A stretch of DNA of 64,000 bases from Hordeum vulgare subsp. vulgare (Eukaryota > Streptophyta > Magnoliopsida > Poales > Poaceae), in contig NC_058524.1 of the NCBI RefSeq assembly GCF_904849725.1, forward strand, positions 24,459,001-24,523,000, read 5' to 3'. Position 1 is the first letter of the stretch. Every line of letters begins with the position of its first letter. The notes below the pieces were generated by a model. The model was not told the origin of the DNA. It did no database searches and was given only the letters and a program-made list of their open reading frames with translations. The position numbers and the translations under genes were made by a program. This document shows positions 20,223 through 32,995 of this stretch, one piece after another.

Positions 20223-22898
20223 GCATCATTGAAACTTTTTGCCTAGCTAAGGGCGTTAAACAAAAGCACTTGTTGGGAGGCAACCTAACGAATCTATCCT
20301 TTTCTTTCTGTTTTGTGTTTTCCACACTTTCATAATTCCGTTATGATTGTGTTTTTTGTGTTTCTTTTTGCGTTTGTGCCAAGCAAAACAGTTATGATTA
20401 GTCTTGAGGATGATCGTTTGGTCATGCTGGGAAAGACAGAAACTTTCTGCTCACGAAAAGAATTTTAATTTTTTTCTGTAAGAGCTTTTGAGTTGATTCT
20501 TTTTGGTACTGATTTCTACGCAAATTCTTCACACTGTCGTCAATTTTTAGAATTCAGAGGTATACGAAACATACAGATTACTACAGACTGGTCTGCTGTT
20601 AACAGATTCTGTTTTTGTTGTATTGGTTGCTTATTTTGATGAAACTATGGATAGTATCGGTGGGGGGGGGGGGTATTAGCCATGGAAGATTGAAAGTACA
20701 GTAACCCAACATCAGCACAAGTAGAATTTAAGTTTGCTATAGTACCTAAGGAAGTGGTGGTTTGCTTTCTTGTACTAATGTTATCACGAGTTTCTGTTTA
20801 AGTTTCGTGTTGTGAAGTCTTCAAGTTTTGGGTGATGTTCTTATGGACAAAGAGATAAAAAGTGGCAAGAGCTCAATATTGGGGATTCCCAAGGCACCCC
20901 AAGAGATTCAAGGATGCTGTAAAAGCCTAAGCTTGGGGATGCCCCGGGAAGGCATCCCCACTCTTGTCTTGAATCCATCGGTAATGTTACTTGGGGCTAT
21001 ATTTTTATTCACCACATGTTATGTGTTTTTGCTTGGAGCGTCTTGTATCGTAGGAGTCTTTTATTTTTTTTTGTGATACAATCATCCTTGTTGCACACCT
21101 AGAGAGAGAGACATGCACACACCGTGATTTTGTCGAGCTTCACTTATATCTTTCGGTAGACAATTCAGCTCACATGTGCTTCACTTATATCTTTTGAGCT
21201 AGATACTTTTGCTCTGTGCACTTCACTTATATCTTTTAGAGCGCAGCGGTGCGTGGCTTGGTAGTTGATCTATGCTTTGAAAGTAGTCTCAAAAAGGAGT
21301 AGTTATCCAATGGGATACTAAAACTTCCTCCTTCATGTGCATTGAATAGTTAGAGAAGTTTGATTCATCTCAATTAGTTTTGAGTTGTGGTTATGGTAAT
21401 ATTGAATTCATGCTAGTAAGGTGTTGTGGATCTAGAAATACTTGTGTTGAAGTTAGATATTCCCGTAGCATGCACGTATGGTGAACCGCTATGTGATGAA
21501 ATCTGAGCATGATTAGTATATTGATTGTCATCCTTTTAGTGGCGGTCGGGATCGCGCGATGATTTATACCTACCAACCCTTTCCCTGGGAGTATGCGTTG
21601 AATGCTTTGTTTCGATTACTAATAAATTTTTTGCAACAAGTATATGAGTTCTTCATGACTAATGTTGAGTCCATGGTTTAGATGCACTTTCACCTTCCAC
21701 CATCACTATCTTCTTAGTGCCGTGCAACTTTCGCCGGTGCACAAAACCCACCATTAGTTTCCCTCAAAACAGCCACCATACCTACCTACTATGGCTTTTT
21801 CAAAGTCATTCCGAGATATATTGCCATGCAACTACCACCATGATATGTGCCACCACGTCTACATTGCCTTTGCATGATCGTAAGATAGCTAGCATGATGT
21901 TTCCATTGATGTCTATGCCATGCTAGATCGTTGCCACGGTACACTACCGAAGGCATTCCATATAGAGTCATAATTGCTCTAAGTTTTGAGTTGAAAGTGT
22001 GATGATCATCATTATTGGAGCATTGTCCCATGTGAGGAAATAAAAGAGGCCAAAGAAGCCCATAAAAAAGAGGCCAAAGAGCCCAGCAAAATAATTAAAA
22101 AATGAGAGAAAAAGAGAGAAGGGACAATGCTACCACTTTTTCCACACTTGTGCATTTTGAGCACCATGATCTTCATGATTGAGAGTCTCTCGTTTTGTCA
22201 CCACCATATAGCTAGTGTGAAATTCTCATTATATAACTAGGCTTGTATATTCCAATGATAGGCCTCCTCAAAATTGCCTTAGGTCTTCGTGAGCAAGCAA
22301 GTTGGATGCACACCCACTAGTTTTCTTTAATAGCTTTCACATACTTGTAGCTCTAGTGCATCATTTGTATGGCAAGCCCTACTCATTCACATTGATATCT
22401 ATTGATGAGCATCTCCACAGCTCATTGATATGCCTAGTTAATGTGACTATCTTCTCCTTTTTGTCTTGCAACCTCCAGCACATCCCACACCATCTATAGT
22501 GCTATAACCATGGCTCACGCTCATGTATTGCGTGAGAGTTGAAAATGTTTGAGAAAGTAAAGGTGTGAAACAATTACTTGGCCAATACCGGGGTTGTGCA
22601 TGATTTAAATTCGTTGTGCAATGATGATAGAGCATAGCCAGACTATATGCTTTTGTAGGGATAACTTTCTTTTGGCCTTGTTATTTTGAAAGTTCATGAT
22701 TACCTTGCTAGTTTGCTTGAATTATTACGGTTTCCACGTCAATAGCAAACTATTTTTTTGAATCTAATGGATCTGAACATTCACGTCACATAAGAGGAGT
22801 TACAAAGGACACCTATGTTAGGTAGCATGAAAACATCAAAATTTCATTCTTATCACTTCCCTACTCGAGGCCGAGCAGGAGTTAAGCTTGGGGATGCT
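20223..22898 (+). other. G2 3' noncoding internal region
   Basis: 2.7 kb with no convincing gene. It contains internal copies of the polypurine-tract motif AAGCTTGGGGATGC (20929-20942), a G-run (20661-20671), three CACTTATATCTTT repeats (21142-21232) and a GAGGCCAAAGA short tandem (22047-22110). Parts align with the corresponding region of G1 (44611-45981), for example GCCATGCAACTACC and ACAGCCACCATACC. Confidence 0.6.
20241..20285 (+). other. Conserved post-ORF motif in G2
   Basis: GCCTAGCTAAGGGC, a spacer, then GCACTTGTTGGGAGGCAACC. The same arrangement stands after the G1 gag/protease frame (39727-39772). Both halves can form short hairpins (GCC...GGC and GTTG...CAAC). No coding sense. 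Confidence 0.6.
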
Positions 22899-24536
22899 TG
22901 ATACGTCTCAAACGTATCTATAATTTTTGATCGTTTCACACTATTATCTTGTCTTATTTGTCTGTTTTATGTATTTTTATATCTTTTTGGGGACTAACTT
23001 ATTGATTCGGTGCCAAGTGCCAGTTCCTGTTTTTTCTGTGTTTTTGACTCTTTTCAGATCTGATTTTGGAACGGAGTCCAAACGGAATAAAATCCCCGAA
23101 ATGATTTTTTCCCGAACGAAAGAAGACCAGGGAGCCTTTGGGTCAAGCCAGGTGGGCCCCAGGGAGCCCACAAGCATGCACCACGCCACCAGGGGGGAGG
23201 CGGCGGTGGGCAAGCTTGTGGCTTCCCTGGCCGCCTCGTGACCTAGGTTTTGTGTCTATATATATTCCCAAATATTCCACAAAAAATCAGGGGAGCCTCG
23301 AAAATACTTTTCTGCCGCCGCAAGCTTCCGTTTCCGCGAGATCTCATCTGGAGACCCTTCCCGGCGCCCTGCCGGAGGGGACTTTGGAGCTGGAGGGCTT
23401 CTTCATCATCATCATCGCCCCTCCAATGACTCGTGAGTAGTTCACTTCACACCTACGGGTCCGTAGTTAGTAGCTAGATGGCTTCTTCTCTCTCTTGGAT
23501 CTTCAATACAAAGTTCTCCATGATCTTCATGGAGATCTATCCGATGTAATCTTGTTTGGCGGTGTGTTTGTCAAGATCCGATGAATTGTGGACTTGTGAT
23601 CAGATTATCTATGATATATATTTGAGTCTTTGCTGATTTCTTATATGCATGATGTGATATCCTTGTAAGTCTCTCCGAGTCTTGGGTTTTGTTTGGCCAA
23701 CTAGATCTATGATTCTTTCAATGGGAGAAGTGCTTGGTTTTGGGTTCTGCCATGTGGTGACCTTTCCCAGTGACAGTAGGGGCAGCAAGGCACACATCAA
23801 GCAGTTGCCATCAAGGGTAAAAAGATGGGGTTTTTATCATTGGTTTGAGATTATCCCTCTACATCATGTCATCTTGCTTAAGGCGTTACTCTGTTCTTAT
23901 GGACTTAATACACTAGACGCATGCTGGATAGCGGTCGATGTGTGGAGTAATAGTAGTAGATGCAGAAAGTATCGGTCTACTTGTTTCGGACGTGATGCAT
24001 ATAGAAATAATCATTGCATAGATATCGTCATGAATCTGCACAGTTCTATCAATTGCTCGACAATAATTTGTTCACCCACCGTCTAGTTGCTTTCATGAGA
24101 GAAGCCACTAGTAAACACTACGGCCCCCGGGTCTATTCACATCCATCGTTTACACCTTCGCTTTTACTTTGCTTTGCTACTTTGTTGCTTTAAGTTTTCA
24201 CTTGGCAAACAATCTATAAGGGATTGACAACCCCTTCATAGCGTTGGGTGCAAGCTTTTGTGTTTGTGCAGGATCTTGAGATACTCTTCCGCCGGATTGA
24301 TACCTTGGTTCTCAAACTGAGGGAAATACTTACCACCGCTATGCTACATCAACCTTTCCGCTTCGAGGGAACACCAGCACAAGGCTCCAAGGCCACAGGG
24401 GAAATCCTTTGCATACTTTCCTAGGAAGTCCCTTATGGCGTAGCCGTAGCTGAAAGATTCCTGGTGCCGTTGCTGAGGAGTATCAAGCAACACTCCTATT
24501 TCTGGCGCCGTTGGAAGGTCTTTTGTTGCAGTAGCA
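22899..24536 (+). repeat. G2 3' LTR
   Basis: 1638 bp, nearly identical to 17520-19153. The transposase frame resumes at 24537. Confidence 0.9.
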
Positions 24537-25578
24537 AGCAACAATCACAACACCTGGCCCGTGACTCCATGTATGTATAACCTTCCTCCTTGGATGTGCA
24601 TGAATCGGAAGTTTATTATGATGCCAGTTCGCATCCAAGGCCCTAAGCAACCCGGCAACGACATTGACATGTACCTAAGGCCATTAGTTGAAGAACTTTT
24701 ACAGCTATGGAATGGAAACGGTGTACGCGAGTGGGATGAGCACATACAGGGGGAATTTGACCTTCACGCGTTGCTATTTGTAACCATCAACGATTGGCCC
24801 GCTCCCAGTAACCTTTCAGGACAGACAAACAAGGGATACCATGCATGCACGCACTGTTTAGCTGACACCGAAAGTATATAGCTGGACAAATGCAGGAAGA
24901 ATGTGTACCTAGGCCATCGTCGATTTCTTCTGACCAACCATCAATGTCGAAAGAAAGGCAAGCATTTCAAAGGTGAGGCAGATCACCGGAAGAAGCCCGC
25001 CATGCGTAACGGTGATCACGTACTTGCTATGGTCAATGATTTAAAAGTAATCTTTGGAAAGGGTCCCGGTGGACTATCTGTTCCGAGTGACATTGCGGGA
25101 CACGCACCCATGTGGAAGAAGAAATCTATATTTTGGGACCTACCTACTGGAAATACCTAGATATCCGCTCTTCGATCGATGTGATGCACATCACGAAGAA
25201 CCTTTGCGTGAACCTGCTAGGCTTCTTGGGCGTGTATGGGAAGACAAAAGATACAGCTGAGGCACGGGAGGACCTGCAACGTTTTCATGAAAAAGATGGC
25301 ATGCCTCCAAAGCAGTATGAAGGTCCTCCCAGCTAAGCTCTTACCAAAGAAGAGAAGGAAATCTTCTTTGAATGCCTGCTTAGTATGAAGGTCCCGACTG
25401 GCTTCTCGTCGAATATGAAGGGAATAATAAATATGGCAGAGAAAAAGTTCCAGAACCAAAAGTCTCATGACTGCCACGTGATAATGACGCAACTTCTTCC
25501 GGTTGCATTGAGGGGGCTTCCACCGGAAAATGTCTGATTTGCCATTGTGAAGCTATGTGCAATCCTCAATGCAATCTC

Positions 25579-27372
25579 AGTTTGAATTATGCCCTAGAGC
25601 CAATAATAAATATAGTTATTATTATAATTCCTATATCATGCTATACTTGTATTGAATGAAGACTTATATACATGTGTGTATACATAGACAAAACACTGTC
25701 CCTAGCAAGCCTCTAGTTGGCTAGCCAGTTGATCAAAGATAGTCAGTGTCTTCTGATTATGAACAAGGTGTTGTTGCTTGATAACTGGATCACGTCATTG
25801 GGAGAATCACGTGATGGACTAGACCCAAAATAATAGACGTAGCATGTTGATCGTGTCATTTTGTTGCTACTGTTTTCTGCGTGTCAAGTATTTATTCCTA
25901 TGACCATGAGATCATATAACTCACTGACACCGGAGGAACGCCTTGTGTGTATCAAACGTCGCAACGTAACTGGGTGACTATAAAGATGCTCTATAGGTAT
26001 CTCCGAAGGTGTTAGTTGAGTTAGTATGGATCAAGACTGGGATTTGTCACTCCGTGTGACGGAGAGGTATCTCGGGGCCCACTCGGTAATACAACATCAC
26101 ACACAAGCCTTGCAAGCAATGTAACTTAGTGTAAGTTGCGGGATCTTGTATTACGGAACGAGTAAAGAGACTTGCCGGTAAACGAGATTGAAATAGGTAT
26201 GCGGATACTGACGATCGAATCTCGGGCAAGTAACATACCGAAGGACAAAGGGAATGACATACGGGATTATATGAATCCTTGGCACTGAGGTTCAAACGAT
26301 AAGATCTTCGTAGAATATGTAGGATCCAATATGGGCATCCAGGTCCCGCTATTGGATATTGACCGAGGAGTCTCTCGGATCATGTCTACATAGTTCTCGA
26401 ACCCGCAGGGTCTGCACACTTAAGGTTCGACGTTGTTTTATGCGTATTTGAGTTATATGGTTGGTTACCGAATGTTGTTCGGAGTCCCGGATGAGATCAC
26501 GGACGTCACGAGGGTTTTCGGAATGGTCCGGAAACGAAGATTGATATATAGGATGACCTCATTGGCTTACCGGAAGGTTTTCGGAGTTACCGGGAATGAC
26601 GAATGGGTTTCGGGAGTTCACCGGGGGGGGGGGGGGCAACCCACCCCGGGGAAGCACATAGGCATTGGGGTGGCGCACCAGCCCTTAGTGGGCTGGTGGG
26701 ACAGCCCAAAAGAGCCCTATGCGCCATAGGAAGAAAAAATCAAGGAGAAAAAAAAAGAGGAGGTGGGAAAAGGGGGAAGGACTCCTCCTTCCAAACCTAG
26801 TTGGACTCGGTTTGGAAGGGGAGATCTCCCCCCCCCCTTGGATCAGCCGAAGCCCTTAGGGGTCCTTGGACCCCAAGGCAAGGATCCCCCTCTTCCCCCT
26901 ATATATACGGAGGTTTTAGGGCTGATTTGACAGAACTTTGCCACGGCAGCCCGACCACATATCTCCACGGTTTTACCTCTAGATCGCGTTTCTGCGGAGC
27001 TCGGGCGGAGCCCTGCTGAGACGAGATCATCAACAACCTCCGGAGCGCCGTCACGCTGCCGGAGAACTCTTCTACCTCTCCATCTCTCTTGCTGGATCAA
27101 GAAGGCCGAGATCATCGTCGAGCTGTACGTGTGCTGAACGCGGAGGTGCCGTCCGTTCGGCACTAGATCGTGGGACTGATCGCGAGACGGTTCGCGGGAC
27201 GGATCGAGGGACGTGAGGACGTTCCACTACATCAACCGCGTTCACTAACGCTTCTGCTGTACGGTCTACAAGGGTACGTAGATCACACATCCCCTCTCGT
27301 AGATGGACATCACCATGATAGGCCTTCGTGCGCGTAGGAATATTTTTGTTTCCCATGCGACGTTCCCCAACA
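25579..27372 (+). repeat. Angela-1 5' LTR
   Basis: Full-length Angela LTR. A TATA box, CCCCTATATATACGG, lies at about 26898-26912. The G-run at 26627-26636 and the GC-rich part near 26990-27240 are also found in the other Angela LTRs of the window. Confidence 0.92.
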
Positions 27373-28628
27373 GTGGCATCATGAGCTAGGTTCATGCGTA
27401 GATGTCTTCTCGAGTAGAACACAAAAGTTTTTGTGGGCGGTGATGTGCATTTTGCTGCCCTCCTTAGTCTTTTCTGGATTCCGCGGTATTGTTGGAACGA
27501 AGCGGCTCGGACCGACATTACTCGTACGCTTACGAGAGACTGGTTTCATCGCTATGAGTAACTCCATTGCTCAAAGATGATTGGCGGGTGTCAGTTTCTC
27601 CAACTTTAGTTGAATCGGATTTGACCGAGGAGGTCCTTGGATGAGGTTAAATAGCAACTCATATATCTCCGTTGTGGTGTTTGCGTAAGTAAGATGCGAT
27701 CCTACTAGATACCCATGGTCACCATGTAAAACATGCAACAACAAAATTAGAGGACGTCTAACTTGTTTTTGCAGGGTATGCTTGTGATGTGATATGGCCA
27801 ACGATGTGATGTGATATATTGGATGTATGAGATGATCATGTTGTAATAGATAATATCGACTTGCACGTCGATGGTACGGCAACCGGCAGGAGCCATAGGG
27901 TTGTCTTTATAACTAACATTTGTGCTTGCAGATGCGTTTACTATTTTGCTAGGATGTAGCTGTAGCAGTAATAGCATGAGTAGCACGACAATCCTGATGG
28001 CGACACGTTGATGGAGATCATGGTGTGGCGCCGGTGACAAGAAGATCGTGTCGATGCTTTGGTGATGGAGATCAAGGAGCACGTGATGATGGCCATATCA
28101 TGTCACTTATGAATTGCATGTGATGTTAATCCTTTTATGCACCTTATTTTGCTTAGAACGACGGTAGCATTATGAGGTGATCTCTCACTAAAATTTCAAG
28201 ACGAAATTGTGTTCTCCCCGACTATGCACCGTTGCTACAGTTCGTCATTTCGAGACACCACGTGATGATCGGGTGTGATAGACTCAACGTTCACATACAA
28301 CGGGTGCAAAACAGTTGCGCACGCGGAACACTCGGGTTAAGCTTGACGAGCCTAGCATGTGCAGACATGGCCTCAGAACATATGAGACCGAAAGGTCGAT
28401 CATGAATCATATAGATGATATGATTAGCATGGGGATGCTTACCACTGAAACTATGCTCGACTCACGTGATGATCGGACTTGAGCTAGTGTAAGTGGATCA
28501 TGAACCACTCAAATGACTAGAGAGATGTACTTTTTGAGTGGGAGTTTAGCGAGTAATTTGATTAAGTTAAACTCTAATTATCTTGAACATAGTCTAAGTC
28601 CACATTGAATATATTTGTGTTGTAGATC

Positions 28629-31600
28629 ATGGCTCACGCGACAGTCACCCTGAATTTTAATACGTTCTGAGAGAAAGCTAAGTTCAAAGATGATGGAAGC
28701 AACTTTGTAGACTGGGCTCATAATCTTAAGCTAATCTTACAAGCTGAGAAGAAGGATTATGTCCTTAATGCTGCGCTAGGAGATGAACCACCCGCTACGG
28801 CTGATCAGGATGTTAAGAACGCTTGGTTATCACGTAAGGAGGACTACTCAGTAGTTCAATGTGCAGTCTTGTATGGCTTAGAACCGGGACTTCAACGTCG
28901 CTTTGGGCATCATGGAGCATTTGAGATGTTCCAGGAGTTGAAGTTTATCTTTCAGAAGAATGCCCGGATCGAGAGGTATGAGACCTCTGATAAATTATAT
29001 GCTTGCAAGATGGAGGAGAACTCGTCTGTCAGTGAACATGTGCTCAAAATGTGTGGGTACTCAAACCGTCTAGCTGAGCTAGGGATTGAACTCCCGCAAG
29101 AAGCTATCACTGACAGAATCCTTCAATCACTGCCGCCAAGCTATAAAGGCTTTGTGTTGAACTACAACATGCAAGGGATGAACAAGTCTCCCGGCGAGTT
29201 GTTTGCGATGCTGAAAGTCTAAACTCCGTAAAGAGCATCAAGTGTTGATGGTGAATAAGACCACTAGTTTCAAGAGAAACGGCAAAGGCAAGAAGGGTAA
29301 TTCAAAGAAGAGCGACAAGCCTGTTGCCAATCCGACGAAGAAACCCAAAGCTGGACCTAAGCCTGAAACAGAGTGTTACTATTGCAAGGGTATGGGTCAC
29401 TGGAAGCGCAACTGCCCCAAGTATCTGGCTGATAAGAAGGCGGCCAAAGAAAAATCAGGTATATTTTATATACATGTTATTGATGTGTACTTAACCGGCT
29501 CTCGTAGTAGTGCCTGGGTATTCGATACCGGTTCTGTTGCTCATATTTGCAACTCGAAACAGGAACTGCGGAATAGACGAAGGTTGGCGAAAGATGAAGT
29601 GACGATGCGCGTAGGAAATGGTTCCAAGGTTGATGCAATCGCCGTCGGCACAGTTTCACTTCAGTTACCATCAGGATTAGTTATGAGCTTGAATCATTGT
29701 TATTTAGTGCCTGCGTTGAGCATCAACATTATATCTGGATCTTGTTTATTGCGAGACGGTTACTCTTTTAAGTCAGAGAATAATGGTTGTTCTATTTCTA
29801 TGAGTAACATCTTTTATGGTCATGCACCCAATGTGAGAGGATTGTTCATATTGAATCTTGATAGTGATACACACATACATAACATTGAGACCAAAAGAGT
29901 TAAAGTTAACAATGATAGCGCCATATTTTTGTGGCACTGCCGCTTAGGTCATATTGGTATGAAGCGCATGAAGAAACTCCATGCCGATGGACTTCTGGAG
30001 TCACTTGACTTTGATTCACTTGACACGTGCGAACCATGCCTCATGGGCAAGATGACTAAAACTCCGTTCGCCGGAACAATGGAGCGTGCAAGTGACTTGT
30101 TGGAAATCATACATACCGATGTGTGTGCTCCGATGAGCGTAGAGGCACGCGGCGGATATCGTTATTTTCTCACCTTCACTTACGATTTGACTAGATATGG
30201 TTATGTCTACTTAATGAAGCACAAGTCTGAAACATTTGAAAAGTTCAAACAATTTCAGAGTGAAGTTGAAAATCATCGTAACAAGAAGATCAAGTTCCTA
30301 CGGTCTGATCGTGGGGGTGAATATCTGAGTTTCGAGTTTGGTGCTCACTTAAGATAATGTGGAATTGTTTCATAGTTGACACCGCCTGGAACACCACAGC
30401 GTAATGGTGTGTCCGAACGTCGTAATCGTACTTTATTAGAGATGGTGCGATCTATACCGTCTCTTACCGATTTGCCATTATCATTTTGGGGTTATGCATT
30501 AGAAACAACTGCATTCACTTTAAATAGGGCACCATCAAAATCCGTTGAGACGACACCATATGAACTGTGGTATGGCAAAAGGCCAAAGTTGTCGTTTCTT
30601 TAAGTTTGGGGATGTGATGCTTATGTCAAAAAGCTTCAGCCTAAAAAGCTGGAACCCAAAGCGGAAAAGTGCATCTTCATAGGTTACCCAAAAGAGACAG
30701 TTGGGTACACCTTCTATCTCAAATCCGAGGGCAAAGTGTTTGTTGCTAAAAACGGAGCTTTTCTCGAGAAGGAGTTTCTCTCGAGAGAATTGAGTGGGAG
30801 GAAGATAGAACTTGACGAGGTTGTCGAACCTCTCATCCCTCTAGATGGTGGCGCAGGGCAAGGGGAAACCTCTGTCGTTGCGACGCCGGTTGAGGAGGAA
30901 GTTAATGATTATGATCATGAAACTCCGGTTCAAGTTTCTGTCGAACCACGCAGGTCGACGAGACCACGTGCTGCTCCAGAGTGGTACGGCAATCCCGTCT
31001 TATCAATCATGTTGTTAGACAACAATGAACCTGCAAATTATGAAGAAGCAATGGTGGGCCCAGATTCCAACAAATGGCTAGAAGCCATGAAGTCCGAGAT
31101 AGGATCCATGTATGAGAACAAAGTGTGGACTTTGGAAGTACTGCCTGAGGGCCGCAAGGCTATTAAGAACAAATGGATCTTTAAGAGGAAGACGGACGCT
31201 GACGGCAATGTGACCGTTTATAAAGCTCGACTTGTGGCAAAGGGTTTTTCACAAGTTCAAGGAGTTGACTACGATGAGACATTCTCACCCATAGCGATGC
31301 TTAAGTCCGTCAGAATCATGTTAGCAATAGCTGCATTTTTCGATTATGAAATCTAGCAGATGGATGTCAAAACGGCGTCCTTAACGGTTTCCTTAAGGAA
31401 GAGTTGTATATGATGCAACCCGAAGGTTTTGTCGATCCTAAGAATGCTAACAAGGTGTGCAAGCTCCAGCGATCCATTTATGGACTGGTGCAAGCATCTC
31501 GGAGTTGGAACAAACGCTTTGATGAGGTGATCAAAGCATTTGGGTTTATACAAGTGGTTGGAGAATCTTGTATTTACAAGAAAGTGAGTGGGAGCTCTGT

Positions 31601-32600
31601 GGCGTTTCTAATATTATATGTGGATGACATATTGCTGATTGGAAACAACGTAGAGTTTTTGGAGAGCATAAAGGATTACTTGAATAAAAGTTTCTCTATG
31701 AAGGACCTAGGAGAAGCTGCTTACATTCTAGGCATTAAGATCTACAGGGATAGATCAAAACGCCTGATAGGACTTTCACAAAGCACATACCTTGATAAAG
31801 TTTTGAAGAGGTTCAAAATGGAACAGTCCAAGAAAGGATTCTTGCTAGTTTTACAAGCTACGAGATTGAGTAAGACTCAGTGCCCAGCAACTGATGAGGA
31901 TAGAGAGCATATGCGCTCCGTCCCCTATGCTTCAACCATAGGTTCTATCATGTATGCAATGCTGTGCACTAGACCGGACGTTAGCCTGGCCATAAGTATG
32001 GCAGGTAGGTTCCAGAGTAATCCAGGAGTGGATCACTGGACGGCGGTCAAGAATATCCTGAAGTACCTGAAAAGGACTAAGGAGATGTTTCTCGTGTATG
32101 GAGGTGACGAAGAGCTCGCCGTAAAAGGTTACGTCGATGCAAGCTTTGACACAGATTCGGATGACTCTAAGTCGCAAACCGGATACGTATTTATTCTTAA
32201 TGGGGGTGCGGTAAGCTGGTGCAGTTCCAAGCAGAGCGTCGTAGCAGATTCTACATGTGAAGCGGAGTACATGGCTGCCTCGAAGGCGGCTAAGGAGGGT
32301 GTCTCGATGAATCAATTCATGACGGATCTTGGAGTGGTGCCAAGCGCACTGAATCCAATAACCTTGTTCTGTGACAACACGGGTGCCATTGCCCTAGCAA
32401 AGGAACCACGGTTTCACAAGAAGTCCAGACACATCAAACGACGCTTCAAGCTCATCCGCAACTACATCGAAGGGGAGGACGTAAATATATGCAAAGTGCA
32501 CACGGATCTGAATGTAGCAGACCCGCTGACTAAACCTCTTCCACGGGCAAAGCATGATCAACACCAGAACTGTATGGGTGTTAGATTTATTACAATGTAA
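28629..32600 (+). pseudogene. Angela-1 gag-pol polyprotein, decayed
   Basis: The order is Copia-type. Gag starts MAHATVTLNFN at 28629, with a CCHC zinc knuckle (CYYCKGMGHWKRNC, about 29380). Then come the protease (WVFDTGSVAHI, about 29517), the GAG_pre-integrase (WHCRLGHIG), the integrase core (HTDVC, then SDRGGEYLSFEFG), the reverse transcriptase (KWIFKRKTDADG, YVDDILLIGN at about 31618) and RNase H (KGYVDASFDTD, CEAEYMAAS, ADPLTKPLP). Breaks include a TGA early in gag (about 28670), a frameshift near 29220, stops in integrase (about 30355 and 30373), a stop at about 30601, a TAG at 31354 and a frameshift just after. The end TAA is at 32598-32600. It replicates through RNA in the cytoplasm and integrates in the nucleus; this copy can no longer make a full polyprotein. 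Confidence 0.93.
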
Positions 32601-32652
32601 TTCACATGATGATGTGAGGGCTGGATTATTGACTCTAGTGCAAGTGGGAGAC

Positions 32653-32995
32653 TGTTGGAATTATGCCCTAGAGGCAATAATAAATATAGTTATTATTATA
32701 ATTCCTGTATCAAGATAATCGTTTATTATCCATGCTATAATTGTATTGAATGAAGACTTATATACATGTGTGGATACATAGACAAAACACTGTCCCTAGC
32801 AAGCCTCTAGTTGGCTAGCCAGTTGATCAAAGATAGTCAGTGTCTTCCACTACATCAACCGCGTTCACTAACGCTTCTGCTGTGCGGTCTACAAGGGTAC
32901 GTAGATCGAATATCCCCTCTCGTAGATGGACATCACCATGATAGGTCTTCGTGCGCGTAGGAAATTTTTTGTTTCCCATGCGACATTCCCCAACA
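32653..32995 (+). repeat. Angela-1 3' LTR with internal deletion
   Basis: The first ~197 bp and last ~146 bp of the LTR are joined at ...AGTGTCTTC|CACTACATC (about 32849). The missing ~1450 bp correspond to about 25757-27222 in the 5' LTR. TTC is shared by both break points. Confidence 0.92.

Larger units (their letters stand above)
17520..24536 (+). mobile_element. G2: non-autonomous Athila-like Gypsy element in the transposase gene
   Basis: Two LTRs, 17520-19153 and 22899-24536, start TGATACGTCTCAAACG and end GTTGCAGTAGCA; they are nearly identical, pointing to a recent insertion. The primer-binding site TGGCGCCGTTGCCGGGGA is at 19164-19181, and the polypurine tract AAGCTTGGGGATGC at 22884-22897. 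The 3.7-kb inside has one 249-codon frame and no pol. The flanks do not show a clean 5-bp duplication: left CAGAAG, right AGCAAC, where the uninterrupted gene would read CAGAAGCAAC. Confidence 0.9.
25579..32995 (+). mobile_element. Angela-1: Copia retrotransposon in the transposase gene
   Basis: Flanked by a perfect ATCTC duplication (25574-25578 and 32996-33000). The 5' LTR is 25579-27372 (1794 bp; its first bases have mutated from TGTTGG to AGTTTG) and it ends CCCCAACA. The primer-binding site, TGGCATCATGAGC, is at 27374-27386. The 3' LTR (32653-32995) is only 343 bp because of an internal deletion. A purine-rich tract (GCAAGTGGGAGAC) precedes it. The target is the DUF4218 part of the CACTA-D transposase. 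Confidence 0.95.

Noticed and set aside
28869..29222. Separate host gene suggested by an open frame (gag part of Angela-1)
   Set aside because: Same sequence as Angela gag in the two minus-strand copies; it lies between LTRs with a matching target duplication.
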